Positions 19,076 through 27,308 of a stretch of 64,000 nt of DNA are shown piece by piece. Under the pieces are notes generated by a model that saw only the letters and a list, made by a program, of their open reading frames with translations, was not told where the DNA came from and searched no databases. Position 1 is the stretch's first letter; every line of letters begins with the position of its first letter. Source of the stretch: a virus. The position numbers were made by a program, and so were the translations under genes. The stretch lies in IMG/VR virus record IMGVR_UViG_3300025789_001072, positions 1 to 64,000 of that record; one strand, written 5' to 3'.

Positions 19076-19084
19076 AATGATATC

Positions 19085-19300
19085 TCACTTAAAACGATAG
19101 GTAATTCTTCCACGAGTCAAATCATATGGAGTTAGTTCCACAGATACACGATCATCTTGGATAATCTTAATTTTATTCTTACGCATATTGCCACTTGCAT
19201 ATGCAAGGATAATATGGTTGTCAATATCTACTCGGAATACGCCGTTAGGTAGAACTTCTACCACTTTGCCTTCCATTGTTATTAGTTCTTCTTTAGCCAA
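19085..19300 (-). CDS. infA: Translation initiation factor IF-1
   Basis: A 71-residue S1/OB-fold protein matching bacterial IF-1 over its whole length ([19 protein letters not shown], then [10 protein letters not shown] and [16 protein letters not shown]). IF-1 binds the ribosomal A site during initiation. The start is TTG at 19300, supported by AAAGGA 7 bases upstream and by the conserved MAKE beginning. The upstream gene ends 1 base before it. A phage copy of an essential host factor is rare; it could bias initiation late in infection. Confidence 0.93.
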   Translation of the reverse strand: MAKEELITMEGKVVEVLPNGVFRVDIDNHIILAYASGNMRKNKIKIIQDDRVSVELTPYDLTRGRITYRFK

Positions 19301-19301
19301 G

Positions 19302-19988
19302 TTAATCCTTTATCTCAGTTCCATATGGCGCTAATATACCACTTACACCCATTTTACCCCACGGTAGATTATTTATAAGGTGGGATGGCATATGTTTATA
19401 TAGCGCATGTTCGGTATCACAATATTTGCCAATAGTTACATGATCTAAAATCTCTTGATGCATCTTTTTGTATATGTCATGCATCATGTTTTGAAGTTCT
19501 GTTCCATATACCATACAACGCACACTATACCAAAACTTTATATCACTAAAATTCTCTGGATTACCTGTTTTCACAGGACCACTTAGCGTAATCTTATTTG
19601 CAACATAGTTTAATGAAAATGTATCATCTAAGATATATCTTCCACTCAACTTAACTACTACACCATCTTCAAGTTTTTCATTTTGTAAGAATACACCTAG
19701 CGCATAACTCTCACATAAGTTCTTGCATATACTGTCTACGTTCCAATTATTATATATTTGCTGCAAATATTCATCATTAATCGTAACAACTTTATGTGAG
19801 TATTGTTTTATAGCAGATATTTGTGCGTCGTTTAATGAATCTTTGCTGATATCAAGTGTAATAATATGTGCGTCAGGAAATTTTTCTAAGATATTACGAT
19901 ATGTAACAAGTTGCTGTTGCAATCTTTCGTCTGATGAAAATACACCAAAACTACTATTGACAGCACTTGTTACAATAAAGTTTATCAC
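19302..19988 (-). CDS. Paralogue of the 61-kb gene; possible sugar-transferase-like
   Basis: A 228-residue protein sharing clear motifs with the gene at 61086-61820: FITSAxN near the start, ERLx[14 protein letters not shown] (FKVSGRYMLTDTF there), EH..YK, and GxLAPxG near the end. The GTG start at 19988 overlaps the previous stop as GTGA. The SGRYxLxDTF core resembles phage and LPS-type glycosyltransferase-like proteins, but this assignment is weak. Confidence 0.65.
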   Translation of the reverse strand: MINFIVTSAVNSSFGVFSSDERLQQQLVTYRNILEKFPDAHIITLDISKDSLNDAQISAIKQYSHKVVTINDEYLQQIYNNWNVDSICKNLCESYALGVFLQNEKLEDGVVVKLSGRYILDDTFSLNYVANKITLSGPVKTGNPENFSDIKFWYSVRCMVYGTELQNMMHDIYKKMHQEILDHVTIGKYCDTEHALYKHMPSHLINNLPWGKMGVSGILAPYGTEIKD

Positions 19989-20476
19989 TTATATTTCACC
20001 GACATAGAATCACCAGTGTCTGGGTCAAACATTGTAAATGCATCCAAATCAGTAGGAGATGCTGCCACAACCGTTTTATCGGGTGATGTATATGTGGTGA
20101 CAGGATTTCTATGTAATATATCTGTTAATTCTGCAATCTGATCATCACTCAATGTAACAGTGGGCGAATATGGCATTGGGGAGTTACCCCAATTGCCGTT
20201 ATAGTTTCTACCTTGATCATAGGTGCCTGGTGACCAATATGAGCCACGGTCTTTATTAACTGCATCTATTTTAAGTTGGTCTAATTCACGACGCATATTT
20301 TGCAATTCACGCCACATTTGTTCAAGTGGTCCAACAGGATCAATTCTATCTGAAAGCGATTCTGCTACCTTGCTTAACACAACGGCTTGCTTAAAAGCAT
20401 CAAGCACGGTTGGATCACGTGATATCAAAACTTTGTCTAGTTCTCGTAGTTGTTCTACTAAATTAGTTTTGGCCAT
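19985..20476 (-). CDS. Hypothetical protein, helical N-terminus
   Basis: A 163-residue protein from the ATG at 20476 (AAAGGA 11 bases upstream). The first 75 residues look helical and coiled-coil-like (LEQMWRELQNMRRELDQLK); the middle is Gly/Tyr/Asn-rich and probably flexible. Function unknown; may be structural. Confidence 0.6.
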   Translation of the reverse strand: MAKTNLVEQLRELDKVLISRDPTVLDAFKQAVVLSKVAESLSDRIDPVGPLEQMWRELQNMRRELDQLKIDAVNKDRGSYWSPGTYDQGRNYNGNWGNSPMPYSPTVTLSDDQIAELTDILHRNPVTTYTSPDKTVVAASPTDLDAFTMFDPDTGDSMSVKYK

Positions 20477-21038
20477 TGTCAAGCAAATCCTTTCTGCGAT
20501 AAAGTAGTGTTAAACCAGGTGCATAATACATATTTTCAGCGATATGCCATGGGTCATTGTTTTGTAAGAAACTGTTAAGACCAAACACAACACCGATTGC
20601 CTGCACACCATTGCCTAGTCTAACCGTTGGATCAGGTTGATGCGCATGTTTAAATGTGTTATTAACAACAACATAACGATTAACGCACTGTTCAAACTTT
20701 TGGCAAATAGTCATTACTACATTGCCTTCGGCAAACGCATCAACTATCAACATATCAGTTTGCGGAATAGTATCCAATTCAACAATCATCTTATTGTGAA
20801 ATACAAATTGGATACCATACTGATTAGCAAGTGCTTGATAATCACCAATGCCATCAGGTAATACATGATCATATAGTGTAATGCTCTTTGGTTTGGTGCT
20901 TAATGCCACAAGAGTGCTAAGACCGCTCCCAAACCCAACAATAGTAATATTATCCACTCTGCGACACCAATCCATGAGACGAAAAAATTGAGGATTGCTG
21001 CTAATGTTCTCTGCGATGTTTTCATAAATTTCCTGCAT
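20463..21038 (-). CDS. Rossmann-type SAM methyltransferase-like protein
   Basis: A 191-residue protein with ITIVGFGSGLSTLVAL (glycine-rich motif I) followed by an acidic strand end (ITLYDH) and DMLIVDAF, the pattern of class I methyltransferases. No target-recognition motif such as NPPY is seen, so the substrate is unknown. It overlaps the next gene by 14 bases. Confidence 0.55.
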   Translation of the reverse strand: MQEIYENIAENISSNPQFFRLMDWCRRVDNITIVGFGSGLSTLVALSTKPKSITLYDHVLPDGIGDYQALANQYGIQFVFHNKMIVELDTIPQTDMLIVDAFAEGNVVMTICQKFEQCVNRYVVVNNTFKHAHQPDPTVRLGNGVQAIGVVFGLNSFLQNNDPWHIAENMYYAPGLTLLYRRKDLLDNGQN

Positions 21039-21046
21039 GATTATAA

Positions 21047-21325
21047 TTATACCTTATGATGTTGCTTTGCTAAATTTAATAGTACCTGATACTGTTCCCA
21101 TGCTTCCATGACAGTAGGATACTGCTCACGAATCATGGCTTCATAAAATGCGTTCTCTACAATATCGTGCGCTGCATTTTTCGTAGTCCAAATTTCTTCA
21201 CGGTCATTGTTTGGCAGCGTGTTTATACGCACACGAATCTCTTTAAAACCTTCTTCATGGTTATTCCATGGACGACGAGTGACAGTTTTACCACCGTCTG
21301 GACTTTCATAAATCCAAGAGGTCAT
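21047..21325 (-). CDS. Hypothetical protein, 92 aa
   Basis: Small soluble protein with a helical C-terminus (ENAFYEAMIREQYPTVMEAWEQY). AGGA precedes its ATG, and it overlaps the end of the upstream gene by 20 bases. Function unknown. Confidence 0.6.
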   Translation of the reverse strand: MTSWIYESPDGGKTVTRRPWNNHEEGFKEIRVRINTLPNNDREEIWTTKNAAHDIVENAFYEAMIREQYPTVMEAWEQYQVLLNLAKQHHKV

Positions 21326-21548
21326 TTTTAATTCCTAGTGTTTGTGGAGAATGGTCAAGATATTCTGTCTGGCCATTGCTATAAAAATAAGCATCTTCAT
21401 CATTGATGGTTACTCGTAAATCACTGTGACAAATTTCATAATCAGTAAATTCGCCGTCCTCGTGATAGACACGGAATACCCAATGATCATCCATTGGATG
21501 AGTGGGTATCAATACTCCAGTCACGCCATTTGCATTTTTTAATTTCAT
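21306..21548 (-). CDS. Hypothetical protein, 80 aa, leaderless start
   Basis: An acidic 80-residue beta-rich protein (VTGVLIPTHPMDDHWVFRVY). First gene of a minus-strand operon reaching at least to 19302. No Shine-Dalgarno; the promoter -10 lies 6 bases before the ATG. Confidence 0.6.
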   Translation of the reverse strand: MKLKNANGVTGVLIPTHPMDDHWVFRVYHEDGEFTDYEICHSDLRVTINDEDAYFYSNGQTEYLDHSPQTLGIKNDLLDL

Positions 21549-21554
21549 ACAATA

Positions 21555-21583
21555 ACCATATCAAAAAATTTAAGTACAGTCAA
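21555..21583 (-). promoter_or_regulatory. Sigma70-like promoter, leaderless geometry
   Basis: TTGACT, 17-base spacer, TATGGT, then TATTGT and the ATG of the 80-residue gene. Confidence 0.6.
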
Positions 21584-21613
21584 TAAGAATAATATATATT
21601 TGTAGAGGAATAC

Positions 21614-22765
21614 ATGTTTTTTTCCATAAGCAAAGATAGCAAAGATAACTTTCCACACCATTATAATTTTGGTAATTTCATCGTAAACACTGATAATGGT
21701 TGGAAAATAACAATAATTAATAATATTCAATATCTGTATAAAGGATATACAGATATAGGTAACATTGAAGATAATTTACCGCAGATTATTACTGAAAATT
21801 TTCCAACATTTCTTGGTAACTTTTGTGTTATTGGCAATAACAAGATAGTATCTGATTTATACAGAAGTTTTCCAATTACATATGATAATATGGAAATTAC
21901 TAATTTAAAAAATGTCGGACATAGTATTTGGTGTGATAATTGTGTAAAATTTGATGATGAATTAAATGTTACTGAAACACACAATGATGTTATTGGAAAA
22001 ATTGATAGCAGTACAATAACAGAAGAAACTGCAATTTCACAAATTGATCGTATTCTATCAGAAAAAACTATTGAATTTTTAAAATATAATACTAAACCGT
22101 TAAAAGTTTTCTTAAGTGGAGGAGTTGATTCTTTATTAGTATACAGTTATATTCAAAAATATACTAAAAATTATGAGTTAATATTAAACAACCATATTGA
22201 TTTTGATTATTTTTGGTTAAAAAATAGCAATTCAATAGAAAATTATTGGGGATATCGTCAGATTCATCATTGGAATAATGATTGTGTATTAACTAGTGGT
22301 GCACCTGGCGATGAGTTTATGTTACGTAGTCCAAATACAGCAAATATATTCTGTCGTTATTACAATACATCTATAACAAAATTGTTAAAAGAAAAACAAT
22401 TTGTAAATTGTTTACATCATAACTATTTTTCATTAGAAAAACATACTAAATTGTTTAAACAACATGAAATAGAAAATTTAAAATTTAATAATTTGGAAGA
22501 AACAATTAAATTCTTGTGTAATATAAATGCAAATGATTTTCAACATTGGCATTTAGGAAATACATTAACATGGACGCCGTTACGTGATTTAGAAATTTTT
22601 AAAATATTACTACGGTTAGATTTTAATACTGCATCACATCAGATAATGAACAGTACTATTAGTAAAAAATTAATTGAAAGAAATAATCCAAACTTGATTA
22701 AACTAATAAGTGATAGTAAAAATCATGAAAATTATTTAAGCAACTTAGTTTACCTACTTAATTGA
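21614..22765 (+). CDS. Asparagine-synthase-like PP-loop amidotransferase
   Basis: A 383-residue protein with the AsnB ATP-pyrophosphatase signature: FLSGGVDS (SGGVDS at 168-173) and, about 60 residues on, SGAPGDEF (228-235). The N-terminal domain lacks the catalytic Cys2 of glutamine-dependent AsnB, as in beta-lactam synthetase or lasso cyclase relatives, so ammonia from glutamine is unlikely. It would adenylate a carboxylate and form an amide. A good Shine-Dalgarno (AGAGGA) is present. It is far more AT-, Asn- and Lys-rich than its neighbours and ends convergently (16-base overlap) with the radical-SAM gene, which shares this composition; both look recently acquired. Confidence 0.8.
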   Translation: MFFSISKDSKDNFPHHYNFGNFIVNTDNGWKITIINNIQYLYKGYTDIGNIEDNLPQIITENFPTFLGNFCVIGNNKIVSDLYRSFPITYDNMEITNLKNVGHSIWCDNCVKFDDELNVTETHNDVIGKIDSSTITEETAISQIDRILSEKTIEFLKYNTKPLKVFLSGGVDSLLVYSYIQKYTKNYELILNNHIDFDYFWLKNSNSIENYWGYRQIHHWNNDCVLTSGAPGDEFMLRSPNTANIFCRYYNTSITKLLKEKQFVNCLHHNYFSLEKHTKLFKQHEIENLKFNNLEETIKFLCNINANDFQHWHLGNTLTWTPLRDLEIFKILLRLDFNTASHQIMNSTISKKLIERNNPNLIKLISDSKNHENYLSNLVYLLN

Positions 22766-23868
22766 TTTAAAAAATTGCTGTAATCAATACTTTTTATTTT
22801 CTTAACAGTGTCCATTTTATTAACAAAATCAATAAACTGTTTATGATTATGTTCGTCATATTCATTCGACGATAATTGCTCAATGCAATTTTTCATAGCA
22901 TTGATGGCATTTATTTTTTGCATTTTTTCTATATTACTTTTTAACAATGTTATTACTGTCTGAGTAAGTTGATTTATTATTTCTTTTCGCATCGTTAATG
23001 GTATTACTTTTAATTGTAAATGAGATTCTTGTACTACTCCAAAAGTAACTTGATGCCAATCTTCACATAAAAATTCTATTAGTTCATTAAGATAAAACAC
23101 ATTATAAACGCTTATCGTGACATTAACGCATATTTCTACATGGTCATATGTTTGACATTTTATATAATTTTCCTTAATAGTTTCCCAATTACTGCCAAAT
23201 CGAATGTATTCAGCACTTTTTCCGATACTATCAATACTAAAAACTAGTTTAATTTTACCATGATAATTTTCTATAAAATCGTAATCAATTACGCTGCCAT
23301 TGGTAAAAATAATTAAGTTTGCTTGCAAATTGTTAGATGCCCAATTTAAAAATTTTAAACAATTTTTATCATAAAATGGTTCGCCTCCCAGTACTACAAC
23401 ATCTTTTATTCTGTGTTTTACTGGTTCAAGCATATCAAAATTTTTGTGGCTAATCGATATGTTTTCTTTTTTTATCAGATTTGCGGCAACATGATATTGA
23501 TATACTCTACTACTTGCTTCTGGCCAACATGTTTGGCATGCAAGATTACATGTATTACCTGGTCTAATTTCCAATGTTAAATCATCATTGACATAATTAC
23601 CATAAGAATTGTCACCATTTAATCGTGTACTATCGCCACGACCTTGTTCTTCTAAATTTTTACATTTATAACATTCTTTTGGCCAAATATCATTACTAAG
23701 TTGTTCTCGCAACTCTTTTACTTCATCTTTATCATGCCAGTTTGCCAAATCATTATTATCTATTTGATTATTAGCAATCCAATTGCTATCTGGCACAAAT
23801 GAACAGCATGGTACTATAGTTTTATCATACTTTAAACTAAATCCATGGGATAAAAATTTACATTCCAT
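22750..23868 (-). CDS. Radical SAM enzyme, phage twitch-type
   Basis: A 372-residue radical SAM protein. The cluster motif C-X3-C-X2-C is at C107, C111, C114 (CNLACQTC). GGEP (VVVLGGEPF) near 155-165 binds SAM. Extra Cys at 21-22 and 66/69 (CCSF, ECYKCK) could ligate an auxiliary cluster, as in SPASM/twitch enzymes. Such enzymes modify peptides, sugars or RNA; the substrate cannot be told here. The strongly AT-rich composition and convergent overlap with the AsnB-like gene suggest a shared origin and possibly a shared pathway. Confidence 0.85.
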   Translation of the reverse strand: MECKFLSHGFSLKYDKTIVPCCSFVPDSNWIANNQIDNNDLANWHDKDEVKELREQLSNDIWPKECYKCKNLEEQGRGDSTRLNGDNSYGNYVNDDLTLEIRPGNTCNLACQTCWPEASSRVYQYHVAANLIKKENISISHKNFDMLEPVKHRIKDVVVLGGEPFYDKNCLKFLNWASNNLQANLIIFTNGSVIDYDFIENYHGKIKLVFSIDSIGKSAEYIRFGSNWETIKENYIKCQTYDHVEICVNVTISVYNVFYLNELIEFLCEDWHQVTFGVVQESHLQLKVIPLTMRKEIINQLTQTVITLLKSNIEKMQKINAINAMKNCIEQLSSNEYDEHNHKQFIDFVNKMDTVKKIKSIDYSNFLNQLSR

Positions 23869-23907
23869 ATAATAATTTAGCTTTTAGTAATTAATCTAAT
23901 ATAAATT

Positions 23908-24345
23908 TTAATAATTATTTTGACGATTTCTTACCGCAATGCTTAATTGGTCTGCGGGTATGCCGTTCATTTTATACCCATCATAAACGTGTTTTAGGTA
24001 TTTGTGTGATGGTGATCTTGATATATCGTCTCTGCTCTTGATCATAACATAGGTTAAGGCTTTATATAATTCACCTTTGTATAGCACTTCAATAAAAGCA
24101 TGACTATAATCTTTGCCATCGCCTTCATACCAATCTAATATTTTTAATGAATCCATATCAACAGCCCACAATACACCATAGGTTTTTGCGCCATCTTTTG
24201 CAACGATGTTAGTATAATGATTTATTTCTAATTGTTGATTTGGTGCAACAGCAACCCCAATGCGTTTTGCGTTGGGAATACGGTTTTTTAATTCAGGTAT
24301 ATTAGTATTATGTCCGTATGAGAAATATAAAATGCTGTCAGCCAT
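23908..24345 (-). CDS. Gamma-glutamylcyclotransferase/AIG2-like protein
   Basis: A 145-residue GGCT-fold protein: YFSYGHNTN at the N-terminus replaces the usual YGSNL, and LDWYEGDGKDY supplies the acidic residue region typical of the family. Family members cleave gamma-glutamyl amides to 5-oxoproline, but phage versions are uncharacterised. A paralogue lies at 31615. The late promoter TATAAATA is exactly 5 bases before the ATG, so the mRNA would be leaderless. Confidence 0.78.
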   Translation of the reverse strand: MADSILYFSYGHNTNIPELKNRIPNAKRIGVAVAPNQQLEINHYTNIVAKDGAKTYGVLWAVDMDSLKILDWYEGDGKDYSHAFIEVLYKGELYKALTYVMIKSRDDISRSPSHKYLKHVYDGYKMNGIPADQLSIAVRNRQNNY

Positions 24346-24350
24346 AAAAA

Positions 24351-24358
24351 TATTTATA
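24351..24358 (-). promoter_or_regulatory. Late promoter TATAAATA, leaderless geometry
   Basis: A perfect T4 late consensus on the minus strand, 5 bases (TTTTT) before the ATG of the GGCT-like gene. Confidence 0.7.
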
Positions 24359-24365
24359 ATAAAAA

Positions 24366-24410
24366 AGGGGAAGTAAAAACTTCCCCTAATCCTTGTTCAT
24401 TCGCATGAAC
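24366..24410 (-). terminator. Terminator plus hairpin after nuclease gene
   Basis: Two hairpins follow the nuclease stop on the minus strand: GTTCAT/ATGAAC (24395-24410, loop GCGA), then AGGGGAAGT/ACTTCCCCT (24366-24387) followed directly by a run of T. The second is a classic intrinsic terminator. Confidence 0.85.
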
Positions 24411-24416
24411 TAATAT

Positions 24417-25250
24417 TTAGTCGTTACCTGGATCACCCTTGCAGAGTGTCTTCTTAGCAGCAGCAACTGCTTTAAAATCTACTGGCCATAGAGCAGGTTT
24501 TGCTTTCTTGTCAGCGCCTGGTGGAAGTGGGAATACCAATCCACTTGCTGCTTCAACATCAGCCACGGATACCTGAACCTTGGTTAGGTCATTGCCCTGA
24601 TTTTCAGCCTGTGGGAATAAGAACGCATAAACTTCCTTAGTTTGTTCATCAATAACAATCTTAAACATCTTGTTTGGAACAGTTACCTTGTTAACGCCGA
24701 TTGTCTTATCGGTTCCAACCTTGTAGATGTTGCCAGCATAGATGAGAAGCGTATGATTGCGTGAGAATGTCCACGCACCTGTTGAACCTTCAAGCAACTT
24801 CCAGATACCACGATTAAGACCTGGCAACTGTGGTGACATGTTGCTCATTAGGAATGATTCATATTCAACCTGTTGGTCCCATGACTGATGAGCATCATTG
24901 GCGATATGTCCCTGATCATAGCCGCTAGCAGCATAATCACTTGGAGCCGAACGCTTGTCCGCAGGTAGTGCCGCATCAGCGACGAATGCATTGGAACGGG
25001 CTACACAGCCATTAACATGCTGTGGAGTGATATCCCATGCAGCCCATAGTGGTTCCTTGGCAGCATTGTCATGCATAACAAAGTAACCTTGGCGGCATAG
25101 TGGAGTAGTATCGTGCTTTGCGGTGTCAGTAATCTTGCCATAAGGCATGAACGCAGCGCAAACGCTATCTGGTTGATTTGGACGTTGGTTCCATGCGTAG
25201 GCAAGTGATGGGATTAGTAGTGCAAGTAGAATTACGAGAAGTTTCTTCAT
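24417..25250 (-). CDS. Exported DNA/RNA non-specific endonuclease (NUC1 family)
   Basis: A 277-residue protein with a cleavable signal peptide (MKKLLVILLALLIPSLAYA). The catalytic region reads GYDQGHIAN, where the family norm is DRGH; the general-base His is kept but Arg is replaced by Gln. Downstream are the conserved Asn-containing segments (SFLMSNMSPQLPGLNRGIW), matching NUC1 metal-binding geometry. It would act in the periplasm or outside, perhaps on superinfecting or environmental DNA. It is a single-gene unit: late promoter CTAAATA (25277-25283) upstream, AAAGGA before the ATG, terminator downstream. Confidence 0.87.
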   Translation of the reverse strand: MKKLLVILLALLIPSLAYAWNQRPNQPDSVCAAFMPYGKITDTAKHDTTPLCRQGYFVMHDNAAKEPLWAAWDITPQHVNGCVARSNAFVADAALPADKRSAPSDYAASGYDQGHIANDAHQSWDQQVEYESFLMSNMSPQLPGLNRGIWKLLEGSTGAWTFSRNHTLLIYAGNIYKVGTDKTIGVNKVTVPNKMFKIVIDEQTKEVYAFLFPQAENQGNDLTKVQVSVADVEAASGLVFPLPPGADKKAKPALWPVDFKAVAAAKKTLCKGDPGND

Positions 25251-25276
25251 TGAGATATTTCCTTTTTGGATGAAGA

Positions 25277-25283
25277 TATTTAG
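25277..25283 (-). promoter_or_regulatory. Late promoter CTAAATA for nuclease
   Basis: Lies just downstream of the terminator of the preceding operon, about 25 bases before the nuclease ATG, with AAAGGA between. Confidence 0.55.
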
Positions 25284-25290
25284 ACATAAA

Positions 25291-25322
25291 AAAACACCGC
25301 AGAGATTAATCTACGGTGTTTT
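25291..25322 (-). terminator. Terminator of the small-gene operon
   Basis: Minus strand: AAAACACCG pairs with CGGTGTTTT, with an inner AGATTAATCT palindrome, followed by a T run. It ends the operon that runs from 31567 to 25506. Confidence 0.8.
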
Positions 25323-25505
25323 CTATCTGCTAGTTAATACGATATTGTTTAGTTTTTACACTTTACATTCTGCTAGTTATCACATGTTATATTTTTAATT
25401 TTTAAGCTAGTTATTTTCTAAAGTTAGTTTTCAAAGTTAGTTTTTACTACTGTCTATATTTTTAGCTAGTTATAGGTGCCATTCAGAGTGACCCTACATT
25501 TTTAT
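25323..25505. repeat. Non-coding stretch with four GCTAGTTA copies
   Basis: About 180 bases without a gene. GCTAGTTA occurs at 25329, 25372, 25406 and 25465, and AAGTTAGTTTT-like variants at about 25421 and 25434. Spacing is irregular (43, 34, 59). It may be a protein-binding array or part of a 3' UTR. Confidence 0.5.
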
Positions 25506-25712
25506 TTAGCATTTGATACCAATGTCATTCAACATTTTTACGGCATCATCTACTTTGCCATTTTCAACTTCAACTTCAAGCATATCAAGATAAATCATCA
25601 TCATGTCGCTTTCGCTAAGTTCATCCATCCAAGCATACCCATCATTGTGAGTAAGTGGTTGCACCCAACTAAATTTTAGGGTAGGAAACTTTTTCTTTTC
25701 ACTCATTTTCAT
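25506..25712 (-). CDS. Small acidic hypothetical protein
   Basis: A 68-residue protein with many Met, Glu and Asp (MDELSESDMMMIYLDMLEVEVE). Last gene of the small-gene operon before the terminator. Function unknown. Confidence 0.55.
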   Translation of the reverse strand: MKMSEKKKFPTLKFSWVQPLTHNDGYAWMDELSESDMMMIYLDMLEVEVENGKVDDAVKMLNDIGIKC

Positions 25713-25911
25713 TATCCAATTTGCGTTGATAATCTTCCACTACTTCACGCAGTGGATCAATTCTAACTAGCGCACGATGACCATTGGGTCTAATGTGTAA
25801 TATAAACTTATCGCCATCTTTCCAACCCACTTGTGAGATGGGAAGGTCTTCATCTAATATAAGCCCAAAAGGATTGATGTCCCAAAAATAACCGTCTGCT
25901 AACATCACCAA
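25699..25911 (-). CDS. Small hypothetical protein, 70 aa
   Basis: Overlaps both neighbours by 7-14 bases. Contains FILHIRPNGHRALVRIDPL; beta-rich N-terminus. No family recognised. Confidence 0.55.
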   Translation of the reverse strand: MVMLADGYFWDINPFGLILDEDLPISQVGWKDGDKFILHIRPNGHRALVRIDPLREVVEDYQRKLDNENE

Positions 25912-26123
25912 GCCTCGTAGTCAGTTACATCAAGTTTGGCGATTTGTTCGCCATGTTCGTCAATAGCAATGGCATCAACCGCTTGACCAATGCCATTGCC
26001 ATTTGTGACGATAATCTTTACACTCTTGGCGCTCATCATTAAGTCGCTGTCTAGCCAATCTTTAATCTTGGTTATCTCAGCAACAAACAGATGAACGCCC
26101 GTCGTGTTTTTCTTTTTAGTCAT
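25905..26123 (-). CDS. Small hypothetical protein, 72 aa
   Basis: Mixed alpha/beta protein with a GNGIGQAVDAIAIDEHGE segment. Coupled to both neighbours by short overlaps. Function unknown. Confidence 0.55.
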   Translation of the reverse strand: MTKKKNTTGVHLFVAEITKIKDWLDSDLMMSAKSVKIIVTNGNGIGQAVDAIAIDEHGEQIAKLDVTDYEAW

Positions 26124-26310
26124 TACGAGGAAGTTCTGCTACTTCTTTTACAAGAGCAACAAGTTCATCAACTGAACTTACAATGATCTTAGCAGTCTTC
26201 CAATCATCTTCACTATCACGACCACCGACTTCAATCATGAAACCGTTGTCATACATGTTGATGGTATAATTGTCATTGACCTTCGCCAATTTATCACTAA
26301 TCTTAGCCAT
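26116..26310 (-). CDS. Small hypothetical protein, 64 aa
   Basis: A 64-residue acidic protein (NYTINMYDNGFMIEVGGRDSEDDW) resembling the small conserved proteins of phage early regions. AAAGGAGA precedes the ATG. Confidence 0.6.
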   Translation of the reverse strand: MAKISDKLAKVNDNYTINMYDNGFMIEVGGRDSEDDWKTAKIIVSSVDELVALVKEVAELPRND

Positions 26311-26330
26311 TTTTTTCTCTCCTTTTTTAA

Positions 26331-26657
26331 TTACTTAAAAACACACCATAGAGGACCACCGCTCTTGTGACCATCTGCAAATAGTGTTTCGCCATAGGCT
26401 TCTTTTGTCTTGGCATTAAACGCCATCTTAAACCTGTTGCCAGTATCGCTCACTTCAACAACAGTTAGCCAAGGGTTTTCAAAGTTTGAAATAGCACTAC
26501 GGAAACCTTTGTTATCCCATTGGATCATTGTAGTACCACCTTGACCTACGACCGTAAAGTGTTCGCCACTTTGGAAATAGCAGGTGAGTGTTGCTGGCGC
26601 ATCAGCCAGCACAGGAGTAGCAAACAGCAGCGATGCTGCTAGTAAAATCTTCTTCAT
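26331..26657 (-). CDS. Exported small protein, 108 aa
   Basis: A clear signal peptide (MKKILLAASLLFATPVLADA) and a mature beta-rich domain of about 88 residues with two Cys (CYFQ and LWCVFK) that could form a disulfide. Presumably periplasmic. Function unknown. Confidence 0.65.
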   Translation of the reverse strand: MKKILLAASLLFATPVLADAPATLTCYFQSGEHFTVVGQGGTTMIQWDNKGFRSAISNFENPWLTVVEVSDTGNRFKMAFNAKTKEAYGETLFADGHKSGGPLWCVFK

Positions 26658-27043
26658 TTCTTTTCTTCTTCGGTTGTAAATGCAATATATGGTTGGGGAA
26701 CAAAAGTCTTGTCAGCAGGTACGCCTGCTACTTTAACCAAGTTTTCAAGTTCGGTCATCGCTGGTATTTCTTCTGTTTTCTTTGGTATTGGCAAGGTAGG
26801 CATATCAATTCTATTGGCGAGCGTCTTTACGCTATCGCCCCATGCATACAACTTATTAGCAACAGCGTTCAAGAACCGCACTTGCCATACACGCTTTCTT
26901 GTGACAATAGCATTAAGTTTTACTTGCGTTTCTTTAACATGTTTAGCAATCGCATCACGGTCTGCTGCAATTTCTTCTGGCGTTGGGTATCTTTTTGGTG
27001 GCAATGTTGATGCCTTTGCAATTTTTGCTTTAAGTTCTTCGTC
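26654..27043 (-). CDS. Hypothetical protein, 129 aa
   Basis: Starts at the ATG at 27043, which has AAGGA 9 bases upstream. Helical, charged N-terminal half with a PPKRYPTPEEIAADRDAIAKH stretch broken by Pro; no membrane segment. Coupled to the exported protein by a 4-base overlap. Confidence 0.55.
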   Translation of the reverse strand, partial: DEELKAKIAKASTLPPKRYPTPEEIAADRDAIAKHVKETQVKLNAIVTRKRVWQVRFLNAVANKLYAWGDSVKTLANRIDMPTLPIPKKTEEIPAMTELENLVKVAGVPADKTFVPQPYIAFTTEEEKK

Positions 27044-27050
27044 CATGTTA

Positions 27051-27308
27051 TCAATCCTTCTTACAAACTTGTTTGCCATCTGCGCCCATACGAGGCGTAA
27101 GTGAATAGCGATACAGATACTGACAACCTGTTAGATGATCAGTATAAACTTCCATGTGGCTGTTCTCATGCGGACCATCGCTATCATCTCGTGGTTCATA
27201 GGGTAGTGATGCCTGATAAATTGTTATCCCAAAAATTGCGGCACAACACAGCATATAAAAAGACCACCAAGACCACCACTTAAAATACTTCTTCATGCTA
27301 CACTCCAA
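27051..27308 (-). CDS. Single-pass membrane protein with DUF6440-like tail
   Basis: An 85-residue protein with a Trp-rich membrane segment (about residues 9-30) and a C-terminal domain VYTDHLTGCQYLYR...LTPRMGADGKQVC, which resembles the small DUF6440 phage family. The two Cys could pair. Function unknown. Confidence 0.6.
   Translation of the reverse strand: MECSMKKYFKWWSWWSFYMLCCAAIFGITIYQASLPYEPRDDSDGPHENSHMEVYTDHLTGCQYLYRYSLTPRMGADGKQVCKKD

Noticed and set aside
24395-24410. Riboswitch such as the glnA motif, suggested by GTTCAT...ATGAAC
   Set aside because: It lies downstream of a stop codon just before a terminator and lacks the rest of the motif; simple 3' hairpin.
25323-25505. CRISPR-like array
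   Set aside because: The repeated word is only 8 bases, spacing is irregular and there are no cas genes.
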